DNA of 64,000 nucleotides from assembly GCF_007197775.1 (NCBI RefSeq), contig NZ_CP041638.1:744001-808000 (forward strand), written 5' to 3'. How positions within the stretch are numbered: the first letter of the stretch is position 1; every line of letters begins with the position of its first letter. The notes beneath the pieces are model-generated. The model did no database searches, was not told the origin of the DNA, and saw only the letters and a program-made list of their open reading frames with translations. This document shows positions 27,288-36,178 of the stretch, one piece after another. The DNA comes from Thalassotalea sp. PS06. Lineage in GTDB: Bacteria; Pseudomonadota; Gammaproteobacteria; Enterobacterales; Alteromonadaceae. A program made the position numbers and the translations under genes.

Positions 27288-28532
27288 CTATTTTTGGGGC
27301 GAGGTATTGCGCTGTTTATTCGTCATTACCAATGAGACTTGCGGTTGGTAGTAATAACTGCGGATAAACGGTTGTTCAGGGGAAAACACAATTGGATAGC
27401 CAGGATTTCGGTAGTGCTGGGAAATGTGCTGGTTCGACTGATAATTGATTAGGGCAAAATTTACCTGACCCTGGTAGTCTTTGCTGGTGTTGTAGCTATG
27501 ATAGCCCGGTTGGTGTTGTTCACTGCTTTTCGGTAGCGCATCTATTCCCCAGAACAATGCCGCGATAGCCGCTGGGTCGACAGACAATATCGATTCTTGG
27601 ACCAGCGATGTCCTCTCATCCATTTCAATTCTTGAAGCCGTTTCTAAACGATTACTCGCGTTAACAGAAGGGTAGTTAATTAACAGGCTCAACGCTTCTT
27701 CTGAGTGTGGCACTTGTTCGCTATCACTGACACTCGTCATCAGCCCGACGTTATGCCAATGAGCCCTGGTAGCCAGGGTGGACTGAAGCCGGTTTAAGAC
27801 CCGAACTTTGCTGTTGTCGTTAAAGGTTTGTTGCTGCATTTCCAGCCAGATATCTTCAAGAGCGCCAAAATCATGATGTTCACGCAGCCATTGAATTGTC
27901 TCCTGAGGTTTTAATACAGACGATACTCTTTGTTTTTGTTCGCTCGGCCTTATTATCCCTTCACTAAACCCCGACAGACTGATTTGCCTGCGAACTTCCC
28001 GCTCAGAATAGGTGGCTTTTGGATAACCTGACAGAGTTCTGAGAACGACCATAACATAACGGGATTTGCTGATAATCGTTTTTCCCTGGGGCGTTTGTCG
28101 CCTGTGGTTTTGATGGCTAAGCACGAATTTATGACTACCTTCGGTAACCAGCTGATAAAAAATCTGTTGATAGTTAAGATCGATAATTTGCAGGCTACGG
28201 TAGGGGCCGAACTGTTCCGGTAAGGTAATGACCGCCGGGACTACATTTAAATCGGCTATGGCGACAAGGTGATGGGTACCCGGTACGGTAAAATCAACAG
28301 GTTTTAACGATACTGGTGTGGCGAAACGATTGGCGCCAAACTGGCGCAAGTGCTGAATCACTCTTTCGCCATGGTAAATACGAGTAAAAGTGAAATACTC
28401 ACTATCGTCAATTTGCTGCGGTTGATTTTGCCCGTAAATCGAAAAGCTGAGCAGGCCTGATAACAAGCCACACAGGAGCAGGATGGAGATTATATAGCGG
28501 TGACAGGCAGATGCAATCATGCCCTTTAGCAT
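27288..28532 (-). CDS. Exported DUF1254-like protein
   Basis: 414 residues with an N-terminal membrane/signal segment (IISILLLCGLLSGLLSFSIYG). The stretch HHLVAIADLNVVPAVITLPEQFGPYRSLQIIDLNYQQIFY resembles the DUF1254 core, in which a nucleotide-like pocket is formed by a similar proline-bounded strand pattern. The C-terminal half (VDPAAIAALFWGIDALP, YHSYNTSKDYQGQVNFALINY) may correspond to DUF1214. The start is uncertain: a second ATG four codons in has AAAGGGC immediately before it. It is convergent with the ADP-ribosylglycohydrolase-family gene (8 bp apart). Function unknown. Confidence 0.6.
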   Translation of the reverse strand: MLKGMIASACHRYIISILLLCGLLSGLLSFSIYGQNQPQQIDDSEYFTFTRIYHGERVIQHLRQFGANRFATPVSLKPVDFTVPGTHHLVAIADLNVVPAVITLPEQFGPYRSLQIIDLNYQQIFYQLVTEGSHKFVLSHQNHRRQTPQGKTIISKSRYVMVVLRTLSGYPKATYSEREVRRQISLSGFSEGIIRPSEQKQRVSSVLKPQETIQWLREHHDFGALEDIWLEMQQQTFNDNSKVRVLNRLQSTLATRAHWHNVGLMTSVSDSEQVPHSEEALSLLINYPSVNASNRLETASRIEMDERTSLVQESILSVDPAAIAALFWGIDALPKSSEQHQPGYHSYNTSKDYQGQVNFALINYQSNQHISQHYRNPGYPIVFSPEQPFIRSYYYQPQVSLVMTNKQRNTSPQK

Positions 28533-28559
28533 AGGGCATGATCACATTGTTTCGCCATC

Positions 28560-28833
28560 ATACCAATCACACTAAGTTTGTGCACAACTCAGAGTTAGGG
28601 CCGAGGTTCAGTTACAACATAGATTTTATTGATATAGTCATTCTATATTAATGAAATATAGGGCAGTAAATGGGCCTCTCACTAACTCCCTACGGGTGAG
28701 TTTTAAAGGCATTTGGACTACGTTACTGGTTTTGGCTCATTTTGAGAGCGGAATAACCATTCTCTGCAATCAAAGCCTTGTCTAAAGCCTTTAAATTCTC
28801 ACTGAGTGAGCAATAATTTAATGTGATTGGTAT
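28560..28833. mobile_element. MITE-like element, copy 1 (274 bp) with terminal inverted repeats
   Basis: The ends are ATACCAATCACACTAA and TTAATGTGATTGGTAT, which are reverse complements at 15 of 16 positions. The interior is strongly similar to 32862-33126, including TGTGCACAACTCAGAGTTAG near the left end and TTTAAATTCTCACTGAGTG near the right. It has no coding capacity. The last base is the first base of the hmgA stop codon. The non-coding interior with conserved termini suggests a non-autonomous mobile or palindromic repeat. Confidence 0.75.
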
Positions 28834-30140
28834 CACGGTTTGTTTGGATTGAATTTTTTCTCAATTGTCTGCCAGCAATCGATGTAGTTTGTTTGACGCT
28901 CTTTACCATTTAACGCATAGGCGGTTGGAGAAATGATATAGCGAGATTCAAACATAAATGCCAGGGTGTTCTGGTAGCGCTGCGGCTTTAATTCCACCGT
29001 ACTGGCTTTTTCAAACACATCCGCTTCCGGTCCGTGCGGCGACATGCAGTTATGCAGGCTTGCACCACCTGGTACAAAACCATGTTCTTTCGCATCATAT
29101 ACGCCTTCGATAAGACCCATGTATTCGCTCATCAGGTTACGGTGATACCATGGCGGACGGAAAGTATTTTCGGCAACCATCCAGCGCGGCGGGAAGATGA
29201 CGAAATCGAGATTGGCGACACCTGCAGTTGCAGTTTGCGAGGTTAATACCGTGAAAATTGACGGATCCGGGTGATCGTAACTTACGGTGTTGATGACATT
29301 AAAGTTGGATAAATCGTATTTGTATGGCGCCGAATTACCGGTCCAGGCAACCACATCCAATGGTGAATGGCCAATATCACACTGGAACATATTGCCGTTG
29401 AATTTGGTGATTAAGGTAAAGTCACCTTCTTTATCTTCATAGGCCGCTACCGGGTATTGGAAATCACGATCATTGCTATAACCGTTGGCGCCTACTGGTC
29501 CTCGCTCAGGCAAATGCAGCGGGTCACCGTAGTTTTCACAAAGATAACCGCGAGCATCGTCTGATAATAAACTTACCTGGAACTTGATACCGCGAGGAAT
29601 TACCGCAATTTCACCGGCTTTTACGGTGAGCTTTCCACATTCAGTGGCAAGTAATAATTCACCTTGTTGTGGTACGAACAACAGTTCACCATCGGCATTA
29701 CAAAAATATCGGCTGTCCATATCGGCATTGAAAGCGTAATGATGCACCGCCATGCCTGTTTGGCCATTGGCAGAACCATTGGCTGCCATGGTGATTAAAC
29801 CATCGATAAAATCGGTTTTTTGTTCGGGAATGGCAATCGGATCCCAGCGCAGCATACTTGGTGGCGTAATCGCTTCGGTAATTGGTGCGGTGCGAATCAA
29901 GCCATTGTCCATAAGCTGGTATTCACCTTGAATGGCGCTTGGACGAATTCGATAAAACCAGGTGCGTCGGTTGCTATCGCGAGGCGCGGTAAAAGCGGTG
30001 GTACTGAATTGCTCCGTGTATAAATCGTAGCTTACACGTTGCGGGTTAAATTGCCCCTTTGGCAAAGCCCCTGGCAGTGCTTCGGTTTCAAACTCGTTTC
30101 CAAATCCAGTCATGTAGGTTAATGAATCAGCGACCGACAT
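28833..30140 (-). CDS. hmgA: Homogentisate 1,2-dioxygenase
   Basis: 435 residues, the normal length. It opens [28 protein letters not shown], which is typical. The iron-binding region is intact: [18 protein letters not shown] supplies histidine and glutamate, and [17 protein letters not shown] the distal histidine. It opens the aromatic ring of homogentisate to maleylacetoacetate in tyrosine/phenylalanine breakdown, in the cytoplasm. No hppD, maiA or fahA is adjacent, so the pathway is split here. The MITE-like element touches the stop codon and so makes up the 3' end of the transcript. Confidence 0.96.
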   Translation of the reverse strand: MSVADSLTYMTGFGNEFETEALPGALPKGQFNPQRVSYDLYTEQFSTTAFTAPRDSNRRTWFYRIRPSAIQGEYQLMDNGLIRTAPITEAITPPSMLRWDPIAIPEQKTDFIDGLITMAANGSANGQTGMAVHHYAFNADMDSRYFCNADGELLFVPQQGELLLATECGKLTVKAGEIAVIPRGIKFQVSLLSDDARGYLCENYGDPLHLPERGPVGANGYSNDRDFQYPVAAYEDKEGDFTLITKFNGNMFQCDIGHSPLDVVAWTGNSAPYKYDLSNFNVINTVSYDHPDPSIFTVLTSQTATAGVANLDFVIFPPRWMVAENTFRPPWYHRNLMSEYMGLIEGVYDAKEHGFVPGGASLHNCMSPHGPEADVFEKASTVELKPQRYQNTLAFMFESRYIISPTAYALNGKERQTNYIDCWQTIEKKFNPNKP

Positions 30141-30401
30141 TATGACTTCCTTTATTTATTATCATTGCGATGGATAACTAAATCTTAACGTAAAAAGTCT
30201 GGAGAATTAATGACCCCAATAAATTTGTGGTTTCATCGATAGCGATTTGTATCATCAAGCGTAACTTCAACTTTACAACTTTTGTAAAGCCGTTGAATTT
30301 GATGCCGATACCCAAGCAATTGCAACGATTACTTGTTATTTTTCAAATAGCCCTTAAATTAGCTTGTAGCAACTAATAAATCTTTTTGAACAGCAGGATA
30401 T

Positions 30402-31238
30402 ATGATTCAAGTTACCCCGGAAAATTTTCAACAGTTAATGTTTGAGGACTCGAAAGAGAAATTGGTCGTTGTCGCGTTTTGGGCCGACCAAATCCCGGAA
30501 AGTGTGCAATTGCGAGACGCCTTAGCAAGCAGTTTAGCCGGTAAAGAGCAGGCAATTATTTTTGCCGGCGTTGATTGTCAGCAACAGCAACAAATAGCCG
30601 CGCAATTTGGTATTCAATCGCTGCCAACCGCGATTGTGGTTAAAGATGGTCAGCCGATTGATGGTATCGCCGGGCCACAAACCGATGAAACCTTGAATCA
30701 ATTTCTTGATAAGCACTTACCTAAGCCAGAAGATGAAATGCTTAGACAAGGTATGGATGCGTTGCAACAACAGCAACCGGGCGACGCCTTAAACTTCTTA
30801 CAGCAGGCTCGAAACCTTGATGACCAGCGAGCCGATATCGCTCTTGCTTTAATCGATTGTTATATCCAACTGGGCAAACTTGATGATGCCGATGTCTTGT
30901 TAGCCACCATTAAAATGGTCGATCAGGATAGTTACTATCAGAGTCTGGTTTCGAAACTGGAACTGGCGCGCGAGGCAAGTCAGTCTCCGGAAATAACCGC
31001 ATTGGAAGAAAAGCTTACCGCCGATCCTGAGAACATTGATATCCAGCGCCAGTTAGCAGCGCAATACAGCCAGAACAATCGTCAGGAAGAAGCATTGGAA
31101 ATGCTGTTTAAGCTTCTGCAAAAAGATATGGGCGACAGTGAATCGAGAAAAATGCTGTTAGATATTCTAACCGCACTGCCGGCAGGTGACGCTTTGGCTG
31201 GTAAGTATCGACGCAAGCTATACACATTGATGTATTAA
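30402..31238 (+). CDS. cnoX: Thioredoxin-like chaperone CnoX (YbbN)
   Basis: 278 residues. The N-terminal thioredoxin fold has FWADQIPES in place of W-C-x-x-C, so it lacks both redox cysteines, as in many YbbN/CnoX proteins; the cis-proline region is IQSLPTAIVV. The C-terminal half is TPR-like (GMDALQQQQPGDALNFLQQARNLDDQRADIALALIDCYIQLGKLDDAD). In E. coli this chaperedoxin protects unfolded proteins under oxidative stress and hands them to GroEL. It stands alone, convergent with msrA, and is followed by an unusual hairpin array. Confidence 0.9.
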   Translation: MIQVTPENFQQLMFEDSKEKLVVVAFWADQIPESVQLRDALASSLAGKEQAIIFAGVDCQQQQQIAAQFGIQSLPTAIVVKDGQPIDGIAGPQTDETLNQFLDKHLPKPEDEMLRQGMDALQQQQPGDALNFLQQARNLDDQRADIALALIDCYIQLGKLDDADVLLATIKMVDQDSYYQSLVSKLELAREASQSPEITALEEKLTADPENIDIQRQLAAQYSQNNRQEEALEMLFKLLQKDMGDSESRKMLLDILTALPAGDALAGKYRRKLYTLMY

Positions 31239-31274
31239 CTTTCACAAAATACTCTGTGAATTGTATTTTATTAA

Positions 31275-31394
31275 AGGTGGATTCGAAATATAAGATATTT
31301 CGATGGTGGAGAATCGAGTAAACGACACTCGATTGGGTGGAGTCGAAACGAATGACGTTTCGATGAGGGATAATCGAGCGCTTTGCGCTCGATT
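31275..31394. repeat. Array of four perfect hairpins with constant 8-nt linkers
   Basis: Stems at 31283-31303, 31312-31334, 31343-31363 and 31372-31394 are perfect inverted repeats of 8-9 bp with 3-7 nt loops. Each is preceded by exactly 8 nt (AGGTGGAT, TGGTGGAG, GGGTGGAG, TGAGGGAT), giving a 29-31 bp period. Stem sequences alternate between TCGAAA and AATCGAG types. The array lies between the convergent cnoX and msrA genes, with a further 6-bp stem at 31241-31260 and a pyrimidine-rich tract complementary to the linkers at 31410-31441. Confidence 0.75.
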
Positions 31395-31441
31395 GGTAAC
31401 AGCAAATTCGTCTTCCACCTCCCACCTTCCTCTTCCACTTT

Positions 31442-31978
31442 CTATTTGCCCTGCAAATAACGCTTCAACTTTTCCAGTTTCGGAGCAACGATCACCTGGC
31501 AATAGGATTGGTGTGGGTTGGTATCGTAATAATCCTGGTGATAATCTTCGGCGCGATAAAAGGTGGCCAGTGGTTCAATGGTGGTGACAATCTCCAAAGT
31601 GTATTCACCTTCTTGGTTTAGCGCGTCGATTTTTGCTTTAGCTTGTTGTAACTGTTCATCGTTATGGGGGAAAATCGCACTTCGATACTGAGTACCGGTA
31701 TCATTTCCCTGCCGATTTAACTGGGTTGGGTCGTGAAGAATAAAAAAGATATCCAGGATCTCTTCAAAGCTTATCTTGTCCGGGTTAAACGTAACTTGTA
31801 CGACTTCCGCATGTCCTGTGGTGCCGGAACAAACTTGTGCGTAGGTTGGGTTTTCAATTTCACCACCCATATAACCGCTGATTGCGCTAATCACACCCGG
31901 CACGCGCTGATAGGGTGCTTCCAGGCACCAAAAACAGCCGCCCGCGATGGTTGCGGTTTGTACATTTTGTTCAGACAT
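31442..31978 (-). CDS. msrA: Peptide-methionine (S)-S-oxide reductase MsrA
   Basis: 178 residues. The active-site GCFWC motif is in ATIAGGCFWCLEAPYQRVPG, followed by SGYMGGEIENPTYAQVCSGTTGHAEVVQV and NRQGNDTGTQYRSAIF, the usual MsrA blocks. The start chosen has GGAAGG six bases upstream; two longer starts lie in frame. It repairs oxidised methionine in proteins and free methionine, using thioredoxin as reductant. Its 3' side is the hairpin array. Confidence 0.95.
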   Translation of the reverse strand: MSEQNVQTATIAGGCFWCLEAPYQRVPGVISAISGYMGGEIENPTYAQVCSGTTGHAEVVQVTFNPDKISFEEILDIFFILHDPTQLNRQGNDTGTQYRSAIFPHNDEQLQQAKAKIDALNQEGEYTLEIVTTIEPLATFYRAEDYHQDYYDTNPHQSYCQVIVAPKLEKLKRYLQGK

Positions 31979-32070
31979 CATCAACCTTCCCGTATCAAGC
32001 ATCAAATATTACTTTAAACCCAGAATACTTAAAGTTACCATCAAATATTCATACACGCAGCAGTAGCACT

Positions 32071-32289
32071 ATGGATCAACAAGAATTAATCGACGCCGTT
32101 AACCAGAAAATGCCGTTTGGCAAATATCAGGGGCGACCATTGCTTAAACTTCCTGAACCTTATCTGGTGTGGTTTAAAACCAAAGGCTTTCCAGATTCTA
32201 AATTAGGCCGACAACTAGCGTTAATTTATGAAGTGAAGCTTAATGGATTGGAAGCCATGCTTATGCCTTTACTTAGGGATGACTACTAA
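32071..32289 (+). CDS. DUF3820-like small protein
   Basis: 72 residues: MDQQELIDAVNQKMPFGKYQ, then GRPLLKLPEPYLVWFKTKGFP and LGRQLALIYEVKLNGLEAM. The MPFGKYxGRPLxxLPxxYLxWF core is that of DUF3820, found across gammaproteobacteria. Domains of this type also occur in some exonuclease-like proteins, but alone its role is unknown. The ATG at 32071 is used because the conserved core begins right after it; the region before overlaps the msrA promoter. Confidence 0.85.
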   Translation: MDQQELIDAVNQKMPFGKYQGRPLLKLPEPYLVWFKTKGFPDSKLGRQLALIYEVKLNGLEAMLMPLLRDDY

Positions 32290-32628
32290 CCTCTGGATGA
32301 GTCAGTATATGGTCATGGCGTGTTGCAACTCACTGCTGTATTTATCTCTATATAGGGGATTTAACATTCCGTTTCACGCCCCTGTAACAGCCAACGCAAC
32401 AGTTGTTGACACTCGATACTTCTTTCTTGATTTTTTGCCAAATTAGGCTTGTCAAAAAACTGTCATGAAAATGACAAAAAACGCTTTTTTGCGCCGCTTT
32501 TTGGTTGCTAGCTCGGCAATTGTGGACTTAAATTAGGAGTTAGGGTCAGGTTTCTTTACAGGTTCACTTGCGATCTGACAAGAGTGGCCCATCCCCGCAA
32601 AAAATGTATTAATCATTAGGAGTTTTCA
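32290..32628. other. Intergenic region containing the rmf promoter
   Basis: 339 bp with no gene. It carries T-rich and A-rich stretches and a small hairpin, TGTCATGAAAATGACA, near 32461-32476. This is probably the regulatory region of rmf, which in E. coli responds to growth phase; no defined operator was recognised. Confidence 0.45.
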
Positions 32629-32802
32629 ATGAAGAGACAAAAGCGCGACCGTCTGCAACGAGCACATTCCCATGGTTATCAAGCCGGTTTACACGGCAAA
32701 AACAAAGAGGAATGTCCCTACCAGAATCTCGATGCAAAATCCGAATGGCTCGGTGGTTGGCGCGAAGCAATGTCCGATCGAAGTATGGGGTTATTTAAAT
32801 AA
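32629..32802 (+). CDS. rmf: Ribosome modulation factor
   Basis: 57 residues: MKRQKRDRLQRAHSHGYQAG, then LHGKNKEECPYQNLDAKSEW and LGGWREAMSDRSMGLFK. Length, basic N-terminus and the G-x-x-x-G...CPY...R-x-x-WLGGWREA pattern are those of Rmf. AGGAG lies 8 nt before the ATG. Rmf dimerises 70S ribosomes into inactive 100S particles in stationary phase. A strong terminator follows, so it is monocistronic. Confidence 0.96.
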   Translation: MKRQKRDRLQRAHSHGYQAGLHGKNKEECPYQNLDAKSEWLGGWREAMSDRSMGLFK

Positions 32803-32820
32803 CGCTTAAGCCAATGAAAA

Positions 32821-32850
32821 AACGCTCAGCAAGCCTGGGCGTTGGTTTTT
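32821..32850 (+). terminator. Intrinsic terminator after rmf
   Basis: AACGCTCAG-CAAG-CCTGGGCGTT forms a stem with a T-run downstream, starting 18 bp past the rmf stop codon. Confidence 0.85.
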
Positions 32851-32861
32851 ATAAAGCCTTT

Positions 32862-33126
32862 ATACCAATCCCACTAAGTTTGTGCACAACTCAGAGTTAG
32901 GGCAGAGGTTCAGTTACAACATAGATTTCATTGGTATAGTCATTCTATATCACTGAAGTATAGGGCCGTAAATGGGCCTCTCACTAACTCCCTACGGGTG
33001 AGTTTTAAAGGCGTTTATCCTGCGTTACTGATTTTGACAATGGAATGACCATTCTCTGCAATCAAAGCCTTGTCTAAAAGCCTTTAAATTCTCACTGAGT
33101 GAGCAATAATTTAATGGGATTGGTAT
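32862..33126. mobile_element. MITE-like element, copy 2 (265 bp) with covarying terminal repeats
   Basis: The ends are ATACCAATCCCACTAA and TTAATGGGATTGGTAT, again reverse complements at 15 of 16 positions. Against copy 1, the left end has CCCA for CACA and the right TGGG for TGTG: both ends changed together. The interior is about as long and clearly similar to 28560-28833. The final base is the first base of the modC stop-codon triplet on the plus strand. Confidence 0.75.
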
Positions 33127-34238
33127 TAATAACAGCGCACCGCGTCAGCCTGAAACTGAATAAATACCTCGGTACCGTGCTTAAGCTGTAAAAACTCCAC
33201 CGCATAACGTGAGGTATTTATCGCGAAGGTGAAATCCATTACCTGCACTTTAATCAGCATGCCGTTTCGACTTAATCGGTGTAACTGGCTGATTTTCCCG
33301 GGCAGACAATTAATGATGGAACTTGCTTCTGGTTTGTTAAGGCTAATGCTCAGATCGTCCGCAAGTATGTAGCACCTGAGCTCTTCTCCTAAGGGCTGAT
33401 TCATCAGTGGCGCAAACAACTTCACCTGATTATTGTTCGGTGGTAAGAAGTCCAGTTGCGTCAGACCAAAATTAACCAGATGTTGCTTTACTTTTAGGGT
33501 GAGCGACGTCGGGCTGCTAAACTCGGTAGCCATGCGCTCATTAAGGTTGTTCAACACTTGATGAACATGGCCATGTTGAATGATCCGGCCGTTTTCCATC
33601 ACTACCACATCATCTGCCAATTGCTGGATTTCGATTATGTTGTGACTGACATATAAAATCGGTAGATCTAATTGCTGGTGGATATGTCGTAATAGTTGCA
33701 CCATTTTGCCACGGGCACGATTATCAAGATTCGATAACGGCTCGTCCATTAATAGCAATTCCGGTTCTGCTAACAATGCCCTGGCGATAGCAACCCGTTG
33801 TTTTTCACCGGCTGACAATTTTAAGACATCGCGATTTAACAACTTTTCTATTTGCGTAAGCTGAACGATTTCATCGAAATTTAAACTGGTGGGTTTACAG
33901 CGTTTTCGTGCATATTGCAGGTTTCCGGCAACGGACAGGTGCGGGAATAATCTCGCATCCTGAAACACAAATCCGATTCTGCGGTGCTCTGGTTTTATAA
34001 AGGTTTTATTGCTCTGCAATGCACGGCTATTCAGTATAACCCGGCCTCTGGCGTCACTGTTCAGGCCAGCGATGACTCGCAGCAAGCTGGTTTTTCCCGA
34101 GCCAGAATGGCCGAGAATACCGGTGATACCGTTAACGTTAAAATCAAACTGGCATTGCAGATGAAAACTGTCGAAATCCAGCTCTACATCGATACTCAAA
34201 TGTTGGTGTTCATGGTCGTGCGTATTGGCTAATTCCAC
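33126..34238 (-). CDS. modC: Molybdate ABC transporter ATP-binding protein
   Basis: 370 residues. Walker A GHSGSGKT at 43-50, signature LSAGEKQRVAIARALL at 141-156, Walker B LLLMDEP at 161-167, H-loop in ILYVSHN. The C-terminal 130 residues include a TOBE/MOP-like domain (ISQLHRLSRNGMLIKVQV), specific to ModC and absent in many other importers. It hydrolyses ATP to drive molybdate uptake with ModB. It is the last gene of the nine-gene Moco/Mod operon, 5 bp after modB, and its stop overlaps the MITE-like element. Confidence 0.95.
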   Translation of the reverse strand: MELANTHDHEHQHLSIDVELDFDSFHLQCQFDFNVNGITGILGHSGSGKTSLLRVIAGLNSDARGRVILNSRALQSNKTFIKPEHRRIGFVFQDARLFPHLSVAGNLQYARKRCKPTSLNFDEIVQLTQIEKLLNRDVLKLSAGEKQRVAIARALLAEPELLLMDEPLSNLDNRARGKMVQLLRHIHQQLDLPILYVSHNIIEIQQLADDVVVMENGRIIQHGHVHQVLNNLNERMATEFSSPTSLTLKVKQHLVNFGLTQLDFLPPNNNQVKLFAPLMNQPLGEELRCYILADDLSISLNKPEASSIINCLPGKISQLHRLSRNGMLIKVQVMDFTFAINTSRYAVEFLQLKHGTEVFIQFQADAVRCY

Positions 34239-34243
34239 AGTAA

Positions 34244-34939
34244 TTAGTGCTCCGAACGAACCTGAATACTGCGTTCATGGTTGAAGTTGAGTAGATAGAT
34301 AAGTGCTAGCAAGACCATGGAACCAATTAGCAACAATGCGGCTATCCAGTGTGCGGTACCGTAATTTAAGGCTTCCACATGGTCGAATAGTGCAATGGAG
34401 AGTACGCGGGTTTCCCCCGGAATATTGCCACCAATCATTAATACCACGCCAAATTCACCTACCGTATGGGCAAAACCCAGACTGGCAGCAGTTATAAAAC
34501 TGGCCTTGGTCATTGGCATCACAATGGTAAAAAAACGATCAACGCTATTTGCCGAAAGCATGGCTCCGGCTTCTAATAAATGATCACCAAGCTGTTCAAA
34601 GGCTTTTTGTAATGGTTGCACAACGAAAGGTAGGGAATATATCACTGAACCAATAAGGATACCGGTAAAGCTGAATGCCAGAGAATAACCAGTAGTTTCC
34701 ATCCATAGCTTGCCAGGCGAGTTGGTTGGTGAAAAAAGTACTAACAAGTAAAACCCTAATACCGTTGGTGGCAATACCAACGGCAAGGCGACGATTGCCT
34801 CGAGGATAACTTTATAGCGACTTTTAAGCTTGCTCAGATACCAGGCAAGAGGCGTACCTATCAACAATAGAATAAGCGTTGTTAGTCCCGCCAGTTTTAT
34901 TGTGGTGTACAGCGCCAGCCATTCGTCATTGCTTATCAT
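34244..34939 (-). CDS. modB: Molybdate ABC transporter permease
   Basis: 231 residues from the ATG at 34939; a GTG two codons earlier is the alternative (AGGGA lies upstream of both). About five to six transmembrane helices; the EAA-type loop is EAGAMLSANSVDRFFTIVMPMTKASFITAASLGFAHTVGEFG, which docks to the ModC ATPase. The gene overlaps modA by 14 bp, so translation is coupled. It forms the molybdate channel in the inner membrane. Confidence 0.93.
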   Translation of the reverse strand: MISNDEWLALYTTIKLAGLTTLILLLIGTPLAWYLSKLKSRYKVILEAIVALPLVLPPTVLGFYLLVLFSPTNSPGKLWMETTGYSLAFSFTGILIGSVIYSLPFVVQPLQKAFEQLGDHLLEAGAMLSANSVDRFFTIVMPMTKASFITAASLGFAHTVGEFGVVLMIGGNIPGETRVLSIALFDHVEALNYGTAHWIAALLLIGSMVLLALIYLLNFNHERSIQVRSEH

Positions 34940-35699
34940 CGACACTGATCCCTGAGTCGGCGTATCCCATTTTAATGATCATTTTCTGACTACTGTCACT
35001 GAGAATGAATTGCTGAAATTTTCGTGCTAACTCAATCTGGTTCGAAGAACTTAAGATGATCATTTGCTGTTCAATAGGTTCGTGTAAAGAACTATCAATC
35101 AACACACCACTACCGATATCGGAAAGTAAAAATTGCGAATGAGAGATAATACCAAATTCGACGGCGCCGGTGCGGGTATGCTGATAGGTTTGATTAATGT
35201 TATTACCGGTTATCACCCGGTTGTGATATTTGCGCCATAGTCCAAGGGACAATAACGCCTCTTTCGCTGCTTTCCCGTATGGCGCTAAATGCGGGGCCGC
35301 AATCGCTATTCTTCTGTCGTGTTCTTGCAACAGGTCAATACTTGTCTTGTCATTGATGGCAGACCACAAGGCTAGCTGGCCGATAGCATAAGTAAAACGA
35401 GTGTCAGCAAGGCCAAGTCCCTCTTCTTCAATCAATCTAGGGCGTTTCTTATCGGCGGCAAACACCATATCAAATGGGGCACCATGGCGGACCTGTTGGT
35501 AAAGCACCGCGGTAGCGGCGACGGATATCTTAACGTCAATTTTGGTATCGTTTTGTTGATTGTAGGTTTCAATCAGTTTTCTTAAAGGCTCAGCAAAATT
35601 TGCAGCAACACCAATTTTTAACGGTTGTTCATTAGCATTAGCAAGATATGATAAACATAAGGTAAGAAGAATTGTCAGGGAACGGAGAATATTTACCAC
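34926..35699 (-). CDS. modA: Molybdate-binding periplasmic protein
   Basis: 257 residues with signal peptide ending SYLANA. ModA motifs: IGVAANFAEPLRKLIETY, ISVAATAVLYQQV, APFDMVFAADKKRPRLIEE, and GAVEFGIISHSQ. It captures molybdate or tungstate in the periplasm. The start is a GTG that overlaps the moaE stop codon (7-bp overlap) and has GAGG upstream; this coupling ties transport to cofactor synthesis in one transcript. Confidence 0.93.
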   Translation of the reverse strand: MVNILRSLTILLTLCLSYLANANEQPLKIGVAANFAEPLRKLIETYNQQNDTKIDVKISVAATAVLYQQVRHGAPFDMVFAADKKRPRLIEEEGLGLADTRFTYAIGQLALWSAINDKTSIDLLQEHDRRIAIAAPHLAPYGKAAKEALLSLGLWRKYHNRVITGNNINQTYQHTRTGAVEFGIISHSQFLLSDIGSGVLIDSSLHEPIEQQMIILSSSNQIELARKFQQFILSDSSQKMIIKMGYADSGISVDDKQ

Positions 35700-36145
35700 T
35701 TTTGCGCCTCGGATTGATCTTGTTGTTTAGCTTCTACCCAGCGGCTACCGCGTGGGGTTTGCTCTTTTTTCCAAAAGGGGGCGTTTATTTTCAGATAGTC
35801 CATTATAAATTGACTGGCGTAAAATGCATCTTGTCTGTGAGCACTGGTGACACCAACAAAAACAATATTATCATTAATGTTGAGTTCACCGACACGGTGG
35901 ATGATACAAATTTTTCCAACCTGCCAACGGGCTCTGGCTTGATCGGCAATATTTTCCAGACAACGTTCAGCCATGCCAGCATAATGCTCGAGAAACAAGT
36001 TCGCAACCTCTTGACCCTGATTGTGGTCACGAACCTTGCCGATGAAGGTAACCAGCGCACCATCTCCCGAAGTCTCCTGTTCCAGCCAGTTAATTTCGTC
36101 CCCTGGAGAAAAGTCTTTGGTCTGTATGGTGATTTTTGTATTCAT
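35693..36145 (-). CDS. moaE: Molybdopterin synthase large subunit
   Basis: 150 residues. Conserved blocks: GALVTFIGKVRDHNQGQEVANLFLEHYAGMAE, IHRVGELNINDNIVFVGVTSAHRQDAF, and INAPFWKKEQTPRGSRWVEA containing the active-site lysines. It transfers sulfur from thiocarboxylated MoaD to precursor Z, forming molybdopterin. It lies 33 bp after moaD and overlaps modA. No strong ribosome-binding site precedes it. Confidence 0.95.
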   Translation of the reverse strand: MNTKITIQTKDFSPGDEINWLEQETSGDGALVTFIGKVRDHNQGQEVANLFLEHYAGMAERCLENIADQARARWQVGKICIIHRVGELNINDNIVFVGVTSAHRQDAFYASQFIMDYLKINAPFWKKEQTPRGSRWVEAKQQDQSEAQKW

Positions 36146-36178
36146 AACAATAACTAAGCTTGTATTCCGGGCGTTAAC

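Noticed and set aside
31275..31394. CRISPR array
   Set aside because: The period of about 30 bp is suggestive, but the constant part is only 8 nt, the variable parts are palindromes, and no cas gene is present.
32862..33126. Insertion sequence with transposase
   Set aside because: The element has terminal inverted repeats but no coding capacity, so it can at most be non-autonomous.
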